The translations under genes and the position numbers were made by a program. DNA of 64,000 nucleotides from assembly GCF_003696345.1 (NCBI RefSeq), contig NZ_RFLX01000003.1, positions 1 to 64,000 on the forward strand. The letters run 5' to 3'. Below the pieces are notes generated by a model. That model saw nothing but the letters and a program-made list of their open reading frames with translations. It made no database searches and was not told the DNA's origin. Of this stretch, positions 37,081 through 45,978 are shown piece by piece. This DNA is from Teichococcus wenyumeiae. Lineage in GTDB: Bacteria; Pseudomonadota; Alphaproteobacteria; Acetobacterales; Acetobacteraceae. Positions within the stretch are counted from its first letter, which is position 1, and each line of letters starts with the position of its first letter.

Positions 37081-37668
37081 TCAGCGCGGCGTCGGCACTT
37101 GCCGCACGGTGCCATCCGCATCCAACAGCGTGGTGGTGCCGCCCTGCGGAATGGCGATGCCGCTGCCACCGCCGGGATTGGTGTAGGTGCTGTAGCTGCC
37201 GGTGCCGCCGGTGGTGACCGCCGGGCCCTGCGGCGTCGGGATCACGCGGCCATCGGTGCGGCGGCGCGGCCGCGCGGGCTCAGTGGGGTAGGGGGGCATG
37301 TCAGGCTGGCGCAGGGCCGGGGTGGGCTCGGGCTGGGCCAGCAGGTCCGGCGGCGTGCTGCTGCCGCGGCGGCCCGGCACCACCGGCGGCGCCACAAGGG
37401 GCTGGGACTGCTGTATCTGGCTGGCCGTCTCATCCCACGGCATCAGGCCGGCATTGGGATTGCCGATGGTGCCGCGCGGCGGTTCCTGCGCAGGCCAGAC
37501 GCTGCCGGCGATCGGCAAGAGCGGTGGCACCGCCACATCCTGGCCCATGACGCGGGCGACAGTGAGGCTGTCCACCGGCGCCTCCACCTGGGTCGAGCAG
37601 GCCGCCAGCGCGGCCAGCGCGCCAATCGCCGCCACCATACGCATCGCCATCCGTGGCTCGCCCATCAT
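37081..37668 (-). CDS. Proline-rich lipoprotein of unknown function inserted between pgsA and moaD
   Basis: 195 aa. Signal sequence with lipobox LAAC near residue 24, then a long Pro/Gln/Thr-rich, low-complexity region with no folded domain I can recognise. Arg-rich spot 'PARPRRRTDGR' near 140. Ribosome site AGGAG lies 3-6 nt before twin ATGs at 37668/37665. In the alphaproteobacteria I recall, pgsA and moaD are adjacent, so this gene looks like a lineage-specific addition. Probably anchored in an envelope membrane. Confidence 0.7.
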   Translation of the reverse strand: MMGEPRMAMRMVAAIGALAALAACSTQVEAPVDSLTVARVMGQDVAVPPLLPIAGSVWPAQEPPRGTIGNPNAGLMPWDETASQIQQSQPLVAPPVVPGRRGSSTPPDLLAQPEPTPALRQPDMPPYPTEPARPRRRTDGRVIPTPQGPAVTTGGTGSYSTYTNPGGGSGIAIPQGGTTTLLDADGTVRQVPTPR

Positions 37669-37728
37669 ACGCTCCTGCTCTGCTCGTGCCTCAAGTGACC
37701 CTGAAGATGTCCATGGACGCCTCAGTCC

Positions 37729-38352
37729 TCAAGAGTGCCCGGGCGGCTTCGTGGCGCGGGCGGTATCCTGGGCCTCGGCGTGGCGCAGGCCGGCGCGGAG
37801 GTAATCCCAGCCCGTGACCAGCGTGAGCGCCGCGGCGATCCACAGCATCGTCTCCCCTATAATGCCGATGGGCAGGAAACCGATGCCAAGTACCCGCGCC
37901 GCCGTGTCGCCGGCCAGCAGCGTGCCCAGCGCGCCCATCTGGAAGCCGGTCTTCCACTTGGCCAGCCGTGTCACCGGCAGGCTGATGGAAAGCGCCGCCA
38001 GGTATTCCCGCAGGCCCGAGACCAGGATCTCCCGCAGCAGGATCACGATGGCGGGGAAGAGCCCCCAGGGGGACAGCCGCTCCAGCCCCGCCAGCAGCAT
38101 CAGGGCGGCGCCCACCAGCAGCTTGTCCGCGATGGGGTCCAGCATGCGGCCGAAGGCGGAGACCAGCTTGCGGTCCCGCGCGATCTTGCCGTCGTAGTAG
38201 TCGGTGATGGCGGCGGCCGAGAAGACCACGCAGGCCGCAACGTCCCCCCAGGGCGTGCGCAGGGCAGCCAGGATCACCAGCAGCGGGATGGCTGCGATGC
38301 GGGACAGTGTCAGCAGGTTGGGCAGATCGGTCGGCAAGCCGGTAACCTTCAT
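37729..38352 (-). CDS. pgsA: CDP-diacylglycerol--glycerol-3-phosphate 3-phosphatidyltransferase
   Basis: 207 aa, about five membrane spans. The CDP-alcohol phosphatidyltransferase motif DGx2ARx8Gx3Dx3D is visible as 'YYDGKIARDRK...FGRMLDPIADK' near residues 63-90. 'NLLTLSRIAAIPLLVILAAL' is the N-terminal span. Makes phosphatidylglycerophosphate. 9 nt after uvrC, same operon. Confidence 0.95.
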   Translation of the reverse strand: MKVTGLPTDLPNLLTLSRIAAIPLLVILAALRTPWGDVAACVVFSAAAITDYYDGKIARDRKLVSAFGRMLDPIADKLLVGAALMLLAGLERLSPWGLFPAIVILLREILVSGLREYLAALSISLPVTRLAKWKTGFQMGALGTLLAGDTAARVLGIGFLPIGIIGETMLWIAAALTLVTGWDYLRAGLRHAEAQDTARATKPPGHS

Positions 38353-38361
38353 GGTCTGGCT

Positions 38362-40443
38362 TCAGCCCTTTGCCGAATTCGGGGCGGTCGCGCCAGGGTG
38401 GAAATGCTCATGGATGCGCGTCGCCATGGCCGGGCCGATGCCGGGGCAATTGTTCAGGTCGTTCAATCCGGCCTGCCGCACCCCCCGGGCGGAGCCGAAA
38501 TGGTTCAGCAGCCGCCGCTTGATGGCGGAGCCGACTCCGGGGATCTCATCCAGCTCGGAGCGCGTCAGACTCTTGGAGCGGCCGGCACGGTGGGTGGTGA
38601 TGGCGAAGCGGTGCGCCTCGTCCCGCAGCCTTTGCAGATAGTAGAGCACCGGGTCGCGCGATGGCAGTTGAATCGGCGCATGGCCTTCGCGGTGGAACCA
38701 TTCGCGCCCGGCATCACGGTCGGGGCCCTTGGCGACAGCGACCATCGGCAGGTCCTCCAGTCCCAGCTCCGCCATGATGGCGCGGGCGGCGGAAAGCTGG
38801 CCGGCGCCGCCGTCGATCAGCACCAGGTCGGGCCAGCCCTCGCCGGCCCGCTCCGGGTCCTCCTTCAGCGCCTTGCCGAAGCGGCGCTCGAAGACCTCGC
38901 GCATCATGGCGAAGTCGTCGCCACCGCCGCTGGCGGCGCGGGAACCGCCGCCCATCGGCGCCCGGCCAAGTCCGCCAGGGATGGGGGAGCGGCCCTCGCC
39001 GATGCCCGGCAGCACCACCGTCTCGCCATCATCGGCGGAGACGATCTCGCCCCCGGCATCCGGCGCGGCGCGGCGGCCGTTGCGCACCAGCCCGGTCTCG
39101 CCCCGGATGGCGTATTTGCGATAGGCACCCTTCATGAAGCCCTCGGACCCCGCGACCACCATGACGCCATAGGCATTACTGCCCTGGATATGGCTGTTGT
39201 CGTAGATCTCGATCCGCTTCGGCACCTCGGGCAGGTCGAACAGCTTCTGCACGCCGTCCAGCAGCGCGGCCTGGGCCGTGCTCTCGGCTAGGTGGCGCTC
39301 CAGGGCCTCGCGCGCATTGGTGGCGGCGTGCTCGATGGCCACGCGCTTCTCGCCACGCTGCGGGTGGTGCAGCTCCACCTTGCGGCCTGCCTTCAGCGTC
39401 AGCGCCTCGGCGATCAGCCCGGCCTCGGGCAGGCTGTGGGAGAGCAGCACCAGCGGCGGCGGCGGCAGGTCGTCGTAGAGCTGGGAAAGGAAGGCGGTCA
39501 GCACATCCTCCGGCCCGGCATCATCCTTGGCATGGGAGGGGAAGAAGGAGCGGTTGCCGTTGTTGCGCCCGCCGCGGAAGAAGAAGACCTGCACGCAGCT
39601 CTGCCCGGCGGCTTGGTGCAGCGCCACCACATCGGCATCGCCGACGCCTTCCAGGTTGATGCTGTTCTGCCCCTGCACATGCGTCAGGCCACGGATGCGG
39701 TCGCGGATGGAGGCCGCGCGCTCAAATTCCAGCGCCTCGGCGGCCGCTTCCATCTCGGCCGCCAGCTTCTTCTGGATCGTGGGCGTCTCGCCCGAGAGGA
39801 ACTGCTTGGCCTGCTTCACCAGCCCGGCATAATCCTCCTTGCTGATCCGCTCCACACAGGGCGCCGAGCAGCGCTTGATCTGGTAGAGCAGGCAGGGCCG
39901 GTCGCGGGACGTGAAGACGGTGTCGCGGCAGGAGCGCAGCAGGAAGACGCGCTGCAGCGCGGTGATAGTCTGGTTCACCGCCCAGACACTCGCGAAGGGG
40001 CCGAAATAGCTGGCGCCCTTCTGCTTCTCCCCCCGGTGCTTGCCGATCATCGGGTAGGCATGGTCCTCGGTCAGCAGCAGCCAGGGGTAGGACTTGTCGT
40101 CGCGCAGAAGGATGTTGAAGCGCGGCCGCAGCTTCTTGATGAGGTTGGCTTCCAGCAGAAGCGCTTCGGCCTCGCTGCCGGTGGTCACGATCTCCATGCG
40201 CCGGGTGCCGGCGACCATGCGCCGCAGCCGCTCCGGCAACCGGTTGATCTGCGTATAGGAATAGACGCGCTTCTTCAGGTTGCGCGCCTTGCCGACGTAG
40301 AGCGCATCCCCCTTGGCATCGAGCATCCGGTAGACGCCGGGCACGGTGGGCATCTGCAGCAGCGCGGCCTCGATCACCGCCACGCCTTGCAGCGGCGCGA
40401 CTTCGGCGAGGGTCTCGTCTTGGGGGGCGTCAGAGCTCGACAT
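38362..40443 (-). CDS. uvrC: Excinuclease ABC subunit C
   Basis: About 693 aa from the ATG at 40443 (a TTG at 40455 is an alternative). GIY-YIG nuclease domain near residues 28-115 ('[26 protein letters not shown]'), a UVR motif near 215, the RNase H-like 3' nuclease with '[16 protein letters not shown]' near 400, and two helix-hairpin-helix motifs at the C-terminus ('[21 protein letters not shown]'). An insert rich in Gly/Pro/Arg near 450-520 makes it longer than the E. coli protein (610). Nucleotide excision repair. The 862-bp region upstream holds the DnaA-box-like modules. Confidence 0.95.
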   Translation of the reverse strand: MSSSDAPQDETLAEVAPLQGVAVIEAALLQMPTVPGVYRMLDAKGDALYVGKARNLKKRVYSYTQINRLPERLRRMVAGTRRMEIVTTGSEAEALLLEANLIKKLRPRFNILLRDDKSYPWLLLTEDHAYPMIGKHRGEKQKGASYFGPFASVWAVNQTITALQRVFLLRSCRDTVFTSRDRPCLLYQIKRCSAPCVERISKEDYAGLVKQAKQFLSGETPTIQKKLAAEMEAAAEALEFERAASIRDRIRGLTHVQGQNSINLEGVGDADVVALHQAAGQSCVQVFFFRGGRNNGNRSFFPSHAKDDAGPEDVLTAFLSQLYDDLPPPPLVLLSHSLPEAGLIAEALTLKAGRKVELHHPQRGEKRVAIEHAATNAREALERHLAESTAQAALLDGVQKLFDLPEVPKRIEIYDNSHIQGSNAYGVMVVAGSEGFMKGAYRKYAIRGETGLVRNGRRAAPDAGGEIVSADDGETVVLPGIGEGRSPIPGGLGRAPMGGGSRAASGGGDDFAMMREVFERRFGKALKEDPERAGEGWPDLVLIDGGAGQLSAARAIMAELGLEDLPMVAVAKGPDRDAGREWFHREGHAPIQLPSRDPVLYYLQRLRDEAHRFAITTHRAGRSKSLTRSELDEIPGVGSAIKRRLLNHFGSARGVRQAGLNDLNNCPGIGPAMATRIHEHFHPGATAPNSAKG

Positions 40444-40500
40444 GGGCGGGAACAATCATGAGGCCCGGGCGGGCTCAAGGGGCACTGCACAGATGGCGAT

Positions 40501-40535
40501 TTTCCACCGAAGATGTGGACAAGTCTGTGGAGACA
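40501..40535 (+). repeat. DnaA-box-like module 1
   Basis: Boxes TTTTCCACC, TGTGGACAA and TGTGGAGAC with spacers of 5 and 3 nt. The second box is the reverse complement of TTGTCCACA, one base from the TTATCCACA consensus. Confidence 0.65.
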
Positions 40536-40786
40536 CTCGGGGGAATGGTGCGAAAATGGCGGTCATCTGCGGTTCATAGGATGGTGCCCGTCATTTGGGC
40601 ATTCAAGCTGCACAATGGAAAAACAAGCACTTGGCAGGCATTTCTCCCGCTAAAACATGTCAAGATGATGAACGGCATTGACATCTGGGCAGTTTTCAGC
40701 GGGCACCACTTCCGGTGGATGATTTCCAGGGAAGGGGCCTTTTGCTCATCACAGACCCGTGAGAAACGCAGAGGTCACTGTAATCG

Positions 40787-40821
40787 TTATCCACGATTCC
40801 CGTGGATAAGAATGTGGGCCA
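40787..40821 (+). repeat. DnaA-box-like module 2 (best matching pair)
   Basis: Boxes TTATCCACG, CGTGGATAA and TGTGGGCCA with spacers of 5 and 3 nt. The first two are a perfect 9-bp inverted repeat, each one base from the consensus. A GATTC (GANTC) begins at 40795. Confidence 0.7.
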
Positions 40822-40891
40822 TGCCGGGGCAAGCGTGGCCATTTCAAGCACGCTCATGAGACGGGGAGCCACGCGGCGGCACGGGTGGGAT

Positions 40892-40926
40892 TTGTCCACC
40901 ATTTTCGTGGACAGCTGTGTGGATAC
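40892..40926 (+). repeat. DnaA-box-like module 3
   Basis: Boxes TTGTCCACC, CGTGGACAG and TGTGGATAC with spacers of 5 and 3 nt. The third box is the reverse complement of GTATCCACA, one base from the consensus. Confidence 0.65.
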
Positions 40927-41079
40927 GGCGCCGGCAATCCCGCCAAAGCCGTGCACAAGGCCGGACGAGGTGAATTGCCTAGCTTCTGAGCAGCCAAAGG
41001 CTGGCTGGAGCCGGGCAGTGGCGCATTGTGCGGTGCCCACCCCACAAGCCTTTGAAAGCTGCCCAGGCTCAGCTCAAAG

Positions 41080-41114
41080 TTTCCCACCGAAGCTGTGGAA
41101 AACCATGTGGACAT
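41080..41114 (+). repeat. DnaA-box-like module 4
   Basis: Boxes TTTCCCACC, TGTGGAAAA and TGTGGACAT with spacers of 5 and 3 nt. The spacer GAAGC and first box closely copy module 1 (GAAGA). Confidence 0.65.
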
Positions 41115-41305
41115 ACCCCCTATCCTGGCCGGAAAACGGCGATCTTCAAGGCTTTCCGCGCTGCTGCCCAGGCTTTGAGCAGGTTTCCTAAGTCATTGTT
41201 TTTTCAGTGAAGCCTGCAAAATCAAAGGCTCAGCACTGTCAAGAGAGAACCCGTTGCAACAGCTTCTTCTATCTCGGACGGCCTGCGAAACGACCGGTGG
41301 ATGGA

Positions 41306-41701
41306 TTATGGCGCCCGCAAACGCTCGACCGTGACCCCCACACCAGCGACATCAGGAAAGATATCAGGCTTTTCTACCGTGACGCGCGCCGCCTGCACGC
41401 GGCTGTCCGCCAGGACCGCCACGGCAATGCGCTCGGCCAGAGTTTCGGCCAGCAGCACATGCCCTTCCGTGGCGGCGGCGCGGGCGGCGAGCACCACGGC
41501 CTCGTAATCCACGACGCGGGCGAAGTCGTCGGCGCCAACGCCATGCGGCGCCGCATCATCCCGCGCCAGGAGGTCCACATCGATCAGCACGCGCTGCGGT
41601 TCCGCCTCATGCGGATAGATGCCCAGCCGCGCCTGCACCTCCAGCCGGCGGATGAAGACGCGGCGCAGTCCGGCGGCGGCATCGGGGGCGAAGCCGCTCA
41701 T
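41306..41701 (-). CDS. folB: Dihydroneopterin aldolase
   Basis: 131 aa from the ATG at 41701, overlapping the stop of the SDR gene (ATGA). 'IRRLEVQARLGIYPHEAEPQRVLIDVDL' near residue 17 and 'DYEAVVLAARAAATEGHVLLAETLAERIA' near 65 are FolB motifs, with the active-site Glu in the first segment and the Lys in 'ARVTVEKPDIF' near 110. Folate synthesis. The adjacent folM-like reductase fits the same pathway. Confidence 0.92.
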   Translation of the reverse strand: MSGFAPDAAAGLRRVFIRRLEVQARLGIYPHEAEPQRVLIDVDLLARDDAAPHGVGADDFARVVDYEAVVLAARAAATEGHVLLAETLAERIAVAVLADSRVQAARVTVEKPDIFPDVAGVGVTVERLRAP

Positions 41702-42471
41702 GCCTGCGCGCCCTTCGGGGCGGCGGGCGACCATTGCAGGTGCTGCCCGCCATCCAGTGCGATCATCTGCCCCGTCATGGCTGGCAGGCGCAGGATGGCC
41801 AGCACGGCGGTGGCCACTTCCTCGGGGCTGGTGCCATGGCCCAGCGGCACGCTGGCATTCTGCCGGGCGAAATGCTCGGCGCTCTGGTTCGGGCTGGGCA
41901 TCGCCGGGCCGGGGCCGATGCCATTGACCCGGATACGTGGCGCCAGTGCCAGCGCCATGCTCTGCGTCAGCGCCCAGAGCCCGGCCTTGGCGACGCTGTA
42001 GGACACGAAATGCGGGGTGAGGGACCAGACCCGCTGGTCCAGCATATTGATCACCGCGCCCTGAGCCTCCGCCGGCAGGGCGCGGGCAAAGGCCTGCATC
42101 AGCACGAAAGGGGCGCGCAGATTGGGCTCGATATGGTGGTCCCAGCTTTCGCGCGTGGCATCGTGCCATTCGTCACGCTCGAAGGTGGAGGCATTGTTGA
42201 CCAGCACCCCCACCGGCCCCAGCGCCGCCGTGGCCTCCGGCAGCAGGCGGGCAGTTTCCTCCTCCCGCGCCAGGTCGGCGCGCAGGGTGGCGGCGCGGCG
42301 GCCGAGGGCGCGCACCTCATCGGCCGTGGCCTCGGCGGCTTCGGCGCTGCCGTTGTAGTGGATGGCGATGTCGAAGCCGGCGCCGGCCAGGGCCAGGGCG
42401 CTGGCGCGGCCCAGGCGGCGGGCGGCGCCGGTGACCAGCGCGACGCGGGGGATGGTATCGGGAATGGGCAT
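41698..42471 (-). CDS. SDR oxidoreductase, pteridine-reductase/FolM-like
   Basis: 257 aa. The NADPH motif TGAARRLG at residues 14-21 fits TGx3RxG, the form found in pteridine reductase PTR1 and FolM rather than the general SDR TGxxxGxG. 'LVNNASTFERDEW' near 90 and the catalytic 'SYSVAKAGLWALT' (YxxxK) near 155 are intact. Adjacency and 4-nt overlap with folB support a dihydromonapterin/dihydrofolate reductase role. 52 nt downstream of the ABC ATPase gene. Confidence 0.85.
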   Translation of the reverse strand: MPIPDTIPRVALVTGAARRLGRASALALAGAGFDIAIHYNGSAEAAEATADEVRALGRRAATLRADLAREEETARLLPEATAALGPVGVLVNNASTFERDEWHDATRESWDHHIEPNLRAPFVLMQAFARALPAEAQGAVINMLDQRVWSLTPHFVSYSVAKAGLWALTQSMALALAPRIRVNGIGPGPAMPSPNQSAEHFARQNASVPLGHGTSPEEVATAVLAILRLPAMTGQMIALDGGQHLQWSPAAPKGAQA

Positions 42472-42523
42472 GACGGGGCGGACAGTGATCGCCGCCCCGC
42501 CCGCCGTCCAGTGGCCTTGGCGC

Positions 42524-43315
42524 TCAGGCCAGCGCGGCCTTGCGCACTTCCTCGCGAATCTCGGCCATCAGCCGGGCTTTCAGTTCCGCGAAGACCGGGG
42601 TGGTCTTCACCGTCCAGTCGCGCGGGTAGGGCAGGGGCACCGGCAACTCCGCCTTGACGCGGCCGGGGCGGGCCGACATCACCAGCACTCGGTTGGCCAG
42701 GAAGATGGCCTCGTCGATGTCATGCGTGACAAACAGCACCGTCTTGCGCGCGCTTTCGCTGTCGGCGGCCCAGACTTCCAGCAGCAGCTCCTGCATCAGC
42801 TCCCGCGTCTGGTGGTCCAGCGCGCCGAAGGGCTCGTCCAGCAGCAGCACGGCGGGGTCGTTGGCCAGGGCGCGGGCCAGGGCGGTGCGCTGCTGCATGC
42901 CGCCGGAAAGCTGCCGGGGCCAGTGGTTCTCGAAGCCGCGCAGCCCGGTGCGGCCGATGAACTTCTCCGAGATCTCGCGGATCTCGGCCTCCGGCAGCTT
43001 CCGCTCCCGCAGCCCGAACTCGATGTTCTGCCGCACCGTCAGCCAGGGGAACAGGGTGTAGGACTGGAAGACCATGCCCCGTTCCGGCCCCGGCCCGGTC
43101 ACCACGCGCCCGTCGAGGGAGACGCTGCCGCCCGTGGGCCGGTCCAGCCCCGCCACGATGCGCAGCAGGGTGGACTTGCCGCAGCCGGAGGGGCCGAGGA
43201 TCGAGACGAATTCGCCTGGCGCGACATCCAGGTCCGTGGGTTGCAGGGCCAGGGTGGGCACTGCGCGCCCCTGGCCGGGGAAGGTGCGGGTCACGCCGCG
43301 GATGGTCAGCGCCAT
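42524..43315 (-). CDS. Taurine/nitrate-type ABC transporter ATP-binding protein (TauB/SsuB family)
   Basis: 263 aa. Walker A GPSGCGKST near residue 40, 'MVFQSYTLFPWLTVRQNI' Q-loop, signature 'LSGGMQQRTALARAL' near 138, Walker B 'VLLLDEPFGALD', and H-loop 'FVTHDIDEA'. ATG at 43315 shares one base with the stop of the permease gene (TAATG). Cytoplasmic ATPase for the importer encoded upstream. Confidence 0.93.
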   Translation of the reverse strand: MALTIRGVTRTFPGQGRAVPTLALQPTDLDVAPGEFVSILGPSGCGKSTLLRIVAGLDRPTGGSVSLDGRVVTGPGPERGMVFQSYTLFPWLTVRQNIEFGLRERKLPEAEIREISEKFIGRTGLRGFENHWPRQLSGGMQQRTALARALANDPAVLLLDEPFGALDHQTRELMQELLLEVWAADSESARKTVLFVTHDIDEAIFLANRVLVMSARPGRVKAELPVPLPYPRDWTVKTTPVFAELKARLMAEIREEVRKAALA

Positions 43316-44088
43316 TACAGGGAAGCCCAGCGGAACAGGCGCCGGTTCAGCGCCTTGAAGAGAAAGTCGGTGATGAGGCCGATCAACCCGATGATGACGA
43401 TGCCGAAGATCATCTGCCCGGTATCCAGCAGCCGCTGGCTGTCCATGATCATGTGGCCGATGCCGCTTTCGGCGCCGATCAGCTCCGCCACGATCACGTA
43501 GGTCCAGGCCCAGCCCAGCACCAGGCGCAGCGCCTCCATCACCTGCGGCGCGGCGGAGGGGATGATGACGCGCCGCAGGATGCCGCTGCTGCGCGCGCCC
43601 AGCGTATAGGCGGCTTCCACCAGGTCGACGCGCGTGGCGCCAGCGATGACGGCGACCATGATGACGATCTGGAAGACGCTGCCGAGGAAGATGACGGACA
43701 GCTTCTGCGCTTCCCCCACGCCGGCCCAGAGGATCAGCAGCGGAATGAAGGCCGAGGCCGGCAGGTAGCGGGCAAAGGAGATGAAGGGCTCGAAGAAGGC
43801 TTCCACGGATTTGTAGGAGCCCATCATCAGCCCCAGCGGCACGGCGACCACGGCGGCCAGCAGGAAGCCGCCCAGCACGCGCCACACCGTCATGCCGATG
43901 TCATGAACAAAGCCGTATTCGGTGAAGAGCGCCCAGCCCGAGGCCAGCGCCTGCCCGGGGGAGGCGAGGAAGAGCGGCGGCACCAGGCCGCTATAGGTCA
44001 CCAGCCCCCAGAAGCCGATGAACACAGCGAAGAAGCCGATGCCCAGGGAGACCCGGGCGCCGGCGGAAACAGGCTTAAGAGGTTCCAA
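43315..44088 (-). CDS. Taurine/nitrate-type ABC transporter permease (TauC/SsuC family)
   Basis: 257 aa, six spans. 'WRVLGGFLLAAVVAVPLGLMMG' near residue 65 and 'AAYTLGARSSGILRRVIIPSAAPQVMEALRLVLGWAW' near 160 (EAA loop) are family hallmarks. Starts 4 nt after the binding-protein stop. Confidence 0.92.
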   Translation of the reverse strand: MEPLKPVSAGARVSLGIGFFAVFIGFWGLVTYSGLVPPLFLASPGQALASGWALFTEYGFVHDIGMTVWRVLGGFLLAAVVAVPLGLMMGSYKSVEAFFEPFISFARYLPASAFIPLLILWAGVGEAQKLSVIFLGSVFQIVIMVAVIAGATRVDLVEAAYTLGARSSGILRRVIIPSAAPQVMEALRLVLGWAWTYVIVAELIGAESGIGHMIMDSQRLLDTGQMIFGIVIIGLIGLITDFLFKALNRRLFRWASL

Positions 44089-44092
44089 GGGA

Positions 44093-45058
44093 TCAGCCCA
44101 CGAAACGCGTGTCCAGCAGCTTCGAGAGGTCGGGCGCGTTGCGCACCACGCCGGCCTCCTTCAGCACGTCCAGCGCCTTGCCCATGAATTCCTGCAACCC
44201 ACCGGCGACATAGGCCTTGTTCTCGGCCGCGTCCTGCCAGTCGATGAACTCGGCGCTGGCCTTGAAGGCCTCGCCGGTCTGATTGACGCGCTTGCCCATG
44301 ATCTCGAAGGACTTGTCGGGATCGGTCTTGATCATCTCCAGCGCGGCGTTCCAGCCCTTCACCACGGCGCGCACGGCAGCCTCGTTCTTGGCCACGAAAT
44401 CCGGCGTGAAGGCCAGGGTATCCACCACGCAAGGGTAGTCGGTGGTGGTGGCCAGGATGCGCCCCTTGTCGGCCGGCAGCGTGCGGATGGAGGAGAGGTA
44501 GGGCTCGTAGGTCGAGCAGCCGTCGAACTGCCCGGCCACGAAGGCCTGGGCGGCGGGCTGCGGCGCCAGGGTGGCGGTCTTCACGTCGCGGATATGGATG
44601 CCGTTCTCGCGCAGCATATAGGCCAGCACGAAGTAGGGCGTGGTGCCGGCGCCATCGACGGCGAAGGTCTTGCCCTTCATGTCCGACCAGCCGCCGATAT
44701 TGGGGCGCACCGCGATGCCGTCGCCGCCCTTGGACTTGTCCAGCACCAGCACCTGCACCAGCGGCATGGTGCTGCCCCAGAGGATCATGGTGTCCACGGT
44801 GGTGACGACGCAGTTCAGCGCGCCCGAGGCCAGCGCCAGGTTGCGCTCCCGCTGCGGCACGAACTTGGTCTCGACCTCCACGCCGGCGGCCTTGAACAGC
44901 CCGGCCTGCTCGGCCAGCGTCAGCGGCGCGAAGCCGGTCCAGCCGGACATGCCGATGGTGATCTTGGGCAGCGCCTGCGCCTGCGCCACATGCGGGGCGG
45001 CGAGGGGCAGGGTTACGGCGCCGGCGGTGGCGGCCAGCAACAAGCGGCGGTTCAGCAT
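44093..45058 (-). CDS. ABC transporter substrate-binding protein (taurine/nitrate/NMT1 type)
   Basis: 321 aa from the ATG at 45058; the longer frame to 45154 has no signal sequence. Residues 1-27 are a signal peptide with RR at 4-5, ending near AQAQA. 'TIGMSGWTGFAPLTLAEQAGLFKAAGVEVE' is the NMT1/SsuA first lobe. Ligand could be a sulfonate, urea-like compound or pyrimidine; not deducible. Head of the SBP-permease-ATPase operon. Confidence 0.9.
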   Translation of the reverse strand: MLNRRLLLAATAGAVTLPLAAPHVAQAQALPKITIGMSGWTGFAPLTLAEQAGLFKAAGVEVETKFVPQRERNLALASGALNCVVTTVDTMILWGSTMPLVQVLVLDKSKGGDGIAVRPNIGGWSDMKGKTFAVDGAGTTPYFVLAYMLRENGIHIRDVKTATLAPQPAAQAFVAGQFDGCSTYEPYLSSIRTLPADKGRILATTTDYPCVVDTLAFTPDFVAKNEAAVRAVVKGWNAALEMIKTDPDKSFEIMGKRVNQTGEAFKASAEFIDWQDAAENKAYVAGGLQEFMGKALDVLKEAGVVRNAPDLSKLLDTRFVG

Positions 45059-45190
45059 GGTGTGACGCTCCGTTTGGGGCCAGTCGGCCCGCTTCTGCCG
45101 GGAGCCTAGCTTGCCGCGCAACGATCCGCGAGGGGAGCGGCCAAGCGTAATCACGCTACGCGGAGGCAGTTTGGCCGCTGCTTGGGCAGC

Positions 45191-45880
45191 CTATGCCCGC
45201 CGGTCGAGCAACAGTGTCACGGTGCTGACACCAAGGCACATCAGCAGCAGCAGGCCCCCCAGCGCGAGGGCCAGCGGCAGGTCGCCCTTCTGGGTTTCCA
45301 GCGCGATGGCGGTGGTCATGGTGCGCGTCTCGCCCCGGATATTACCGCCGACGATCAGAATGGCACCGACCTCCGCGATGGCGCGGCCGAAGGCGGCGAG
45401 AAACACCGTCAGCAGCGGCGGGCGCGCCATGCGGGCCAGTTCCAGCAGGGACTGCCGGAAGCCGGCGCCGTCGATCAGCAGCACGTCGCGGTACTCGGCC
45501 CAGAAGGGGGCCAGGGCGCGGCTGGACAGGGCAACCACGATGGGCAGGGCGAGCAGGGTCTGCGCCAGCACCATGCCGGCCGGCCGGAAAAGCCACCCCA
45601 GGCCGCCCAGCAGCCCGCTGCGCGACAGCAGCAAATAGCAGACCAGCCCCACCACGACCGGCGGCAGGCCCAGCGCGGCATTGGACAGCAGCAGCAGCAG
45701 GTCCCGCCCCCGGAAGTTCGACATGACCAGCAGCGCGGCCAGCGGCAGCCCGACAACGAAGGCCACCGCCGCCGCGGTGCCGGAGACGCGCAGGGAGAGC
45801 AGGATCACCTGCCACAATTCCGCATCCCCACCGAGGATCAGACCCATGGCAAGGCCGGTGGCCTGAAGAAGGTCATGCAT
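45191..45880 (-). CDS. Tungstate/molybdate-type ABC transporter permease (TupB-like), orphan
   Basis: 229 aa, five to six spans. 'GLPLAALLVMSNFRGRDLLLLLSNAALGLPPVVVGLV' and the coupling loop 'DGAGFRQSLLELARMARPPLLTVFLAAFGRAIAEVGAILIVGGN' near 140 match TupB/WtpB permeases. No TupA receptor or TupC ATPase gene is adjacent, and the next operon already has its own permease. Either partners are encoded elsewhere or the gene is a remnant. Confidence 0.85.
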   Translation of the reverse strand: MHDLLQATGLAMGLILGGDAELWQVILLSLRVSGTAAAVAFVVGLPLAALLVMSNFRGRDLLLLLSNAALGLPPVVVGLVCYLLLSRSGLLGGLGWLFRPAGMVLAQTLLALPIVVALSSRALAPFWAEYRDVLLIDGAGFRQSLLELARMARPPLLTVFLAAFGRAIAEVGAILIVGGNIRGETRTMTTAIALETQKGDLPLALALGGLLLLMCLGVSTVTLLLDRRA

Positions 45881-45978
45881 GGGCCGCCGAATGCCCGTTG
45901 CACGCCGTTACCGCAACCCTGGCTTTCCTCGTGAATTGCAGAGGTGACGATTGACGGTTTGGTAAGGAGGACGAGCGC

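Larger units (their letters stand above)
40444..41305. other. Gene-free region with clustered DnaA-box-like modules: candidate replication origin
   Basis: 862 bp without a credible gene, between uvrC and folB, which both read leftward. Base composition is visibly more AT-rich than the flanks, notably at 40590-40700 and 41190-41240. It contains four 35-bp modules (40501, 40787, 40892, 41080), each with three 9-mers resembling TTATCCACA in constant geometry. No other stretch of the window has this. The module at 40787 has the closest boxes and a GATTC (GANTC, CcrM-type) site between its two facing boxes. The features are those expected of oriC in alphaproteobacteria; a non-origin DnaA titration or regulatory locus is the main alternative. 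Confidence 0.6.

Noticed and set aside
40458-41191. Several short open frames in the region upstream of uvrC
   Set aside because: They have atypical amino-acid composition, no ribosome site and no similarity. The repeated box modules cross them without regard to codons.
40444-41305. CtrA or ParB (parS) sites as the explanation for the repeated boxes
   Set aside because: The repeats are TGTGGA/TCCACA-type; neither TTAA-N7-TTAA nor the TGTTTCACGTGAAACA parS form is present.
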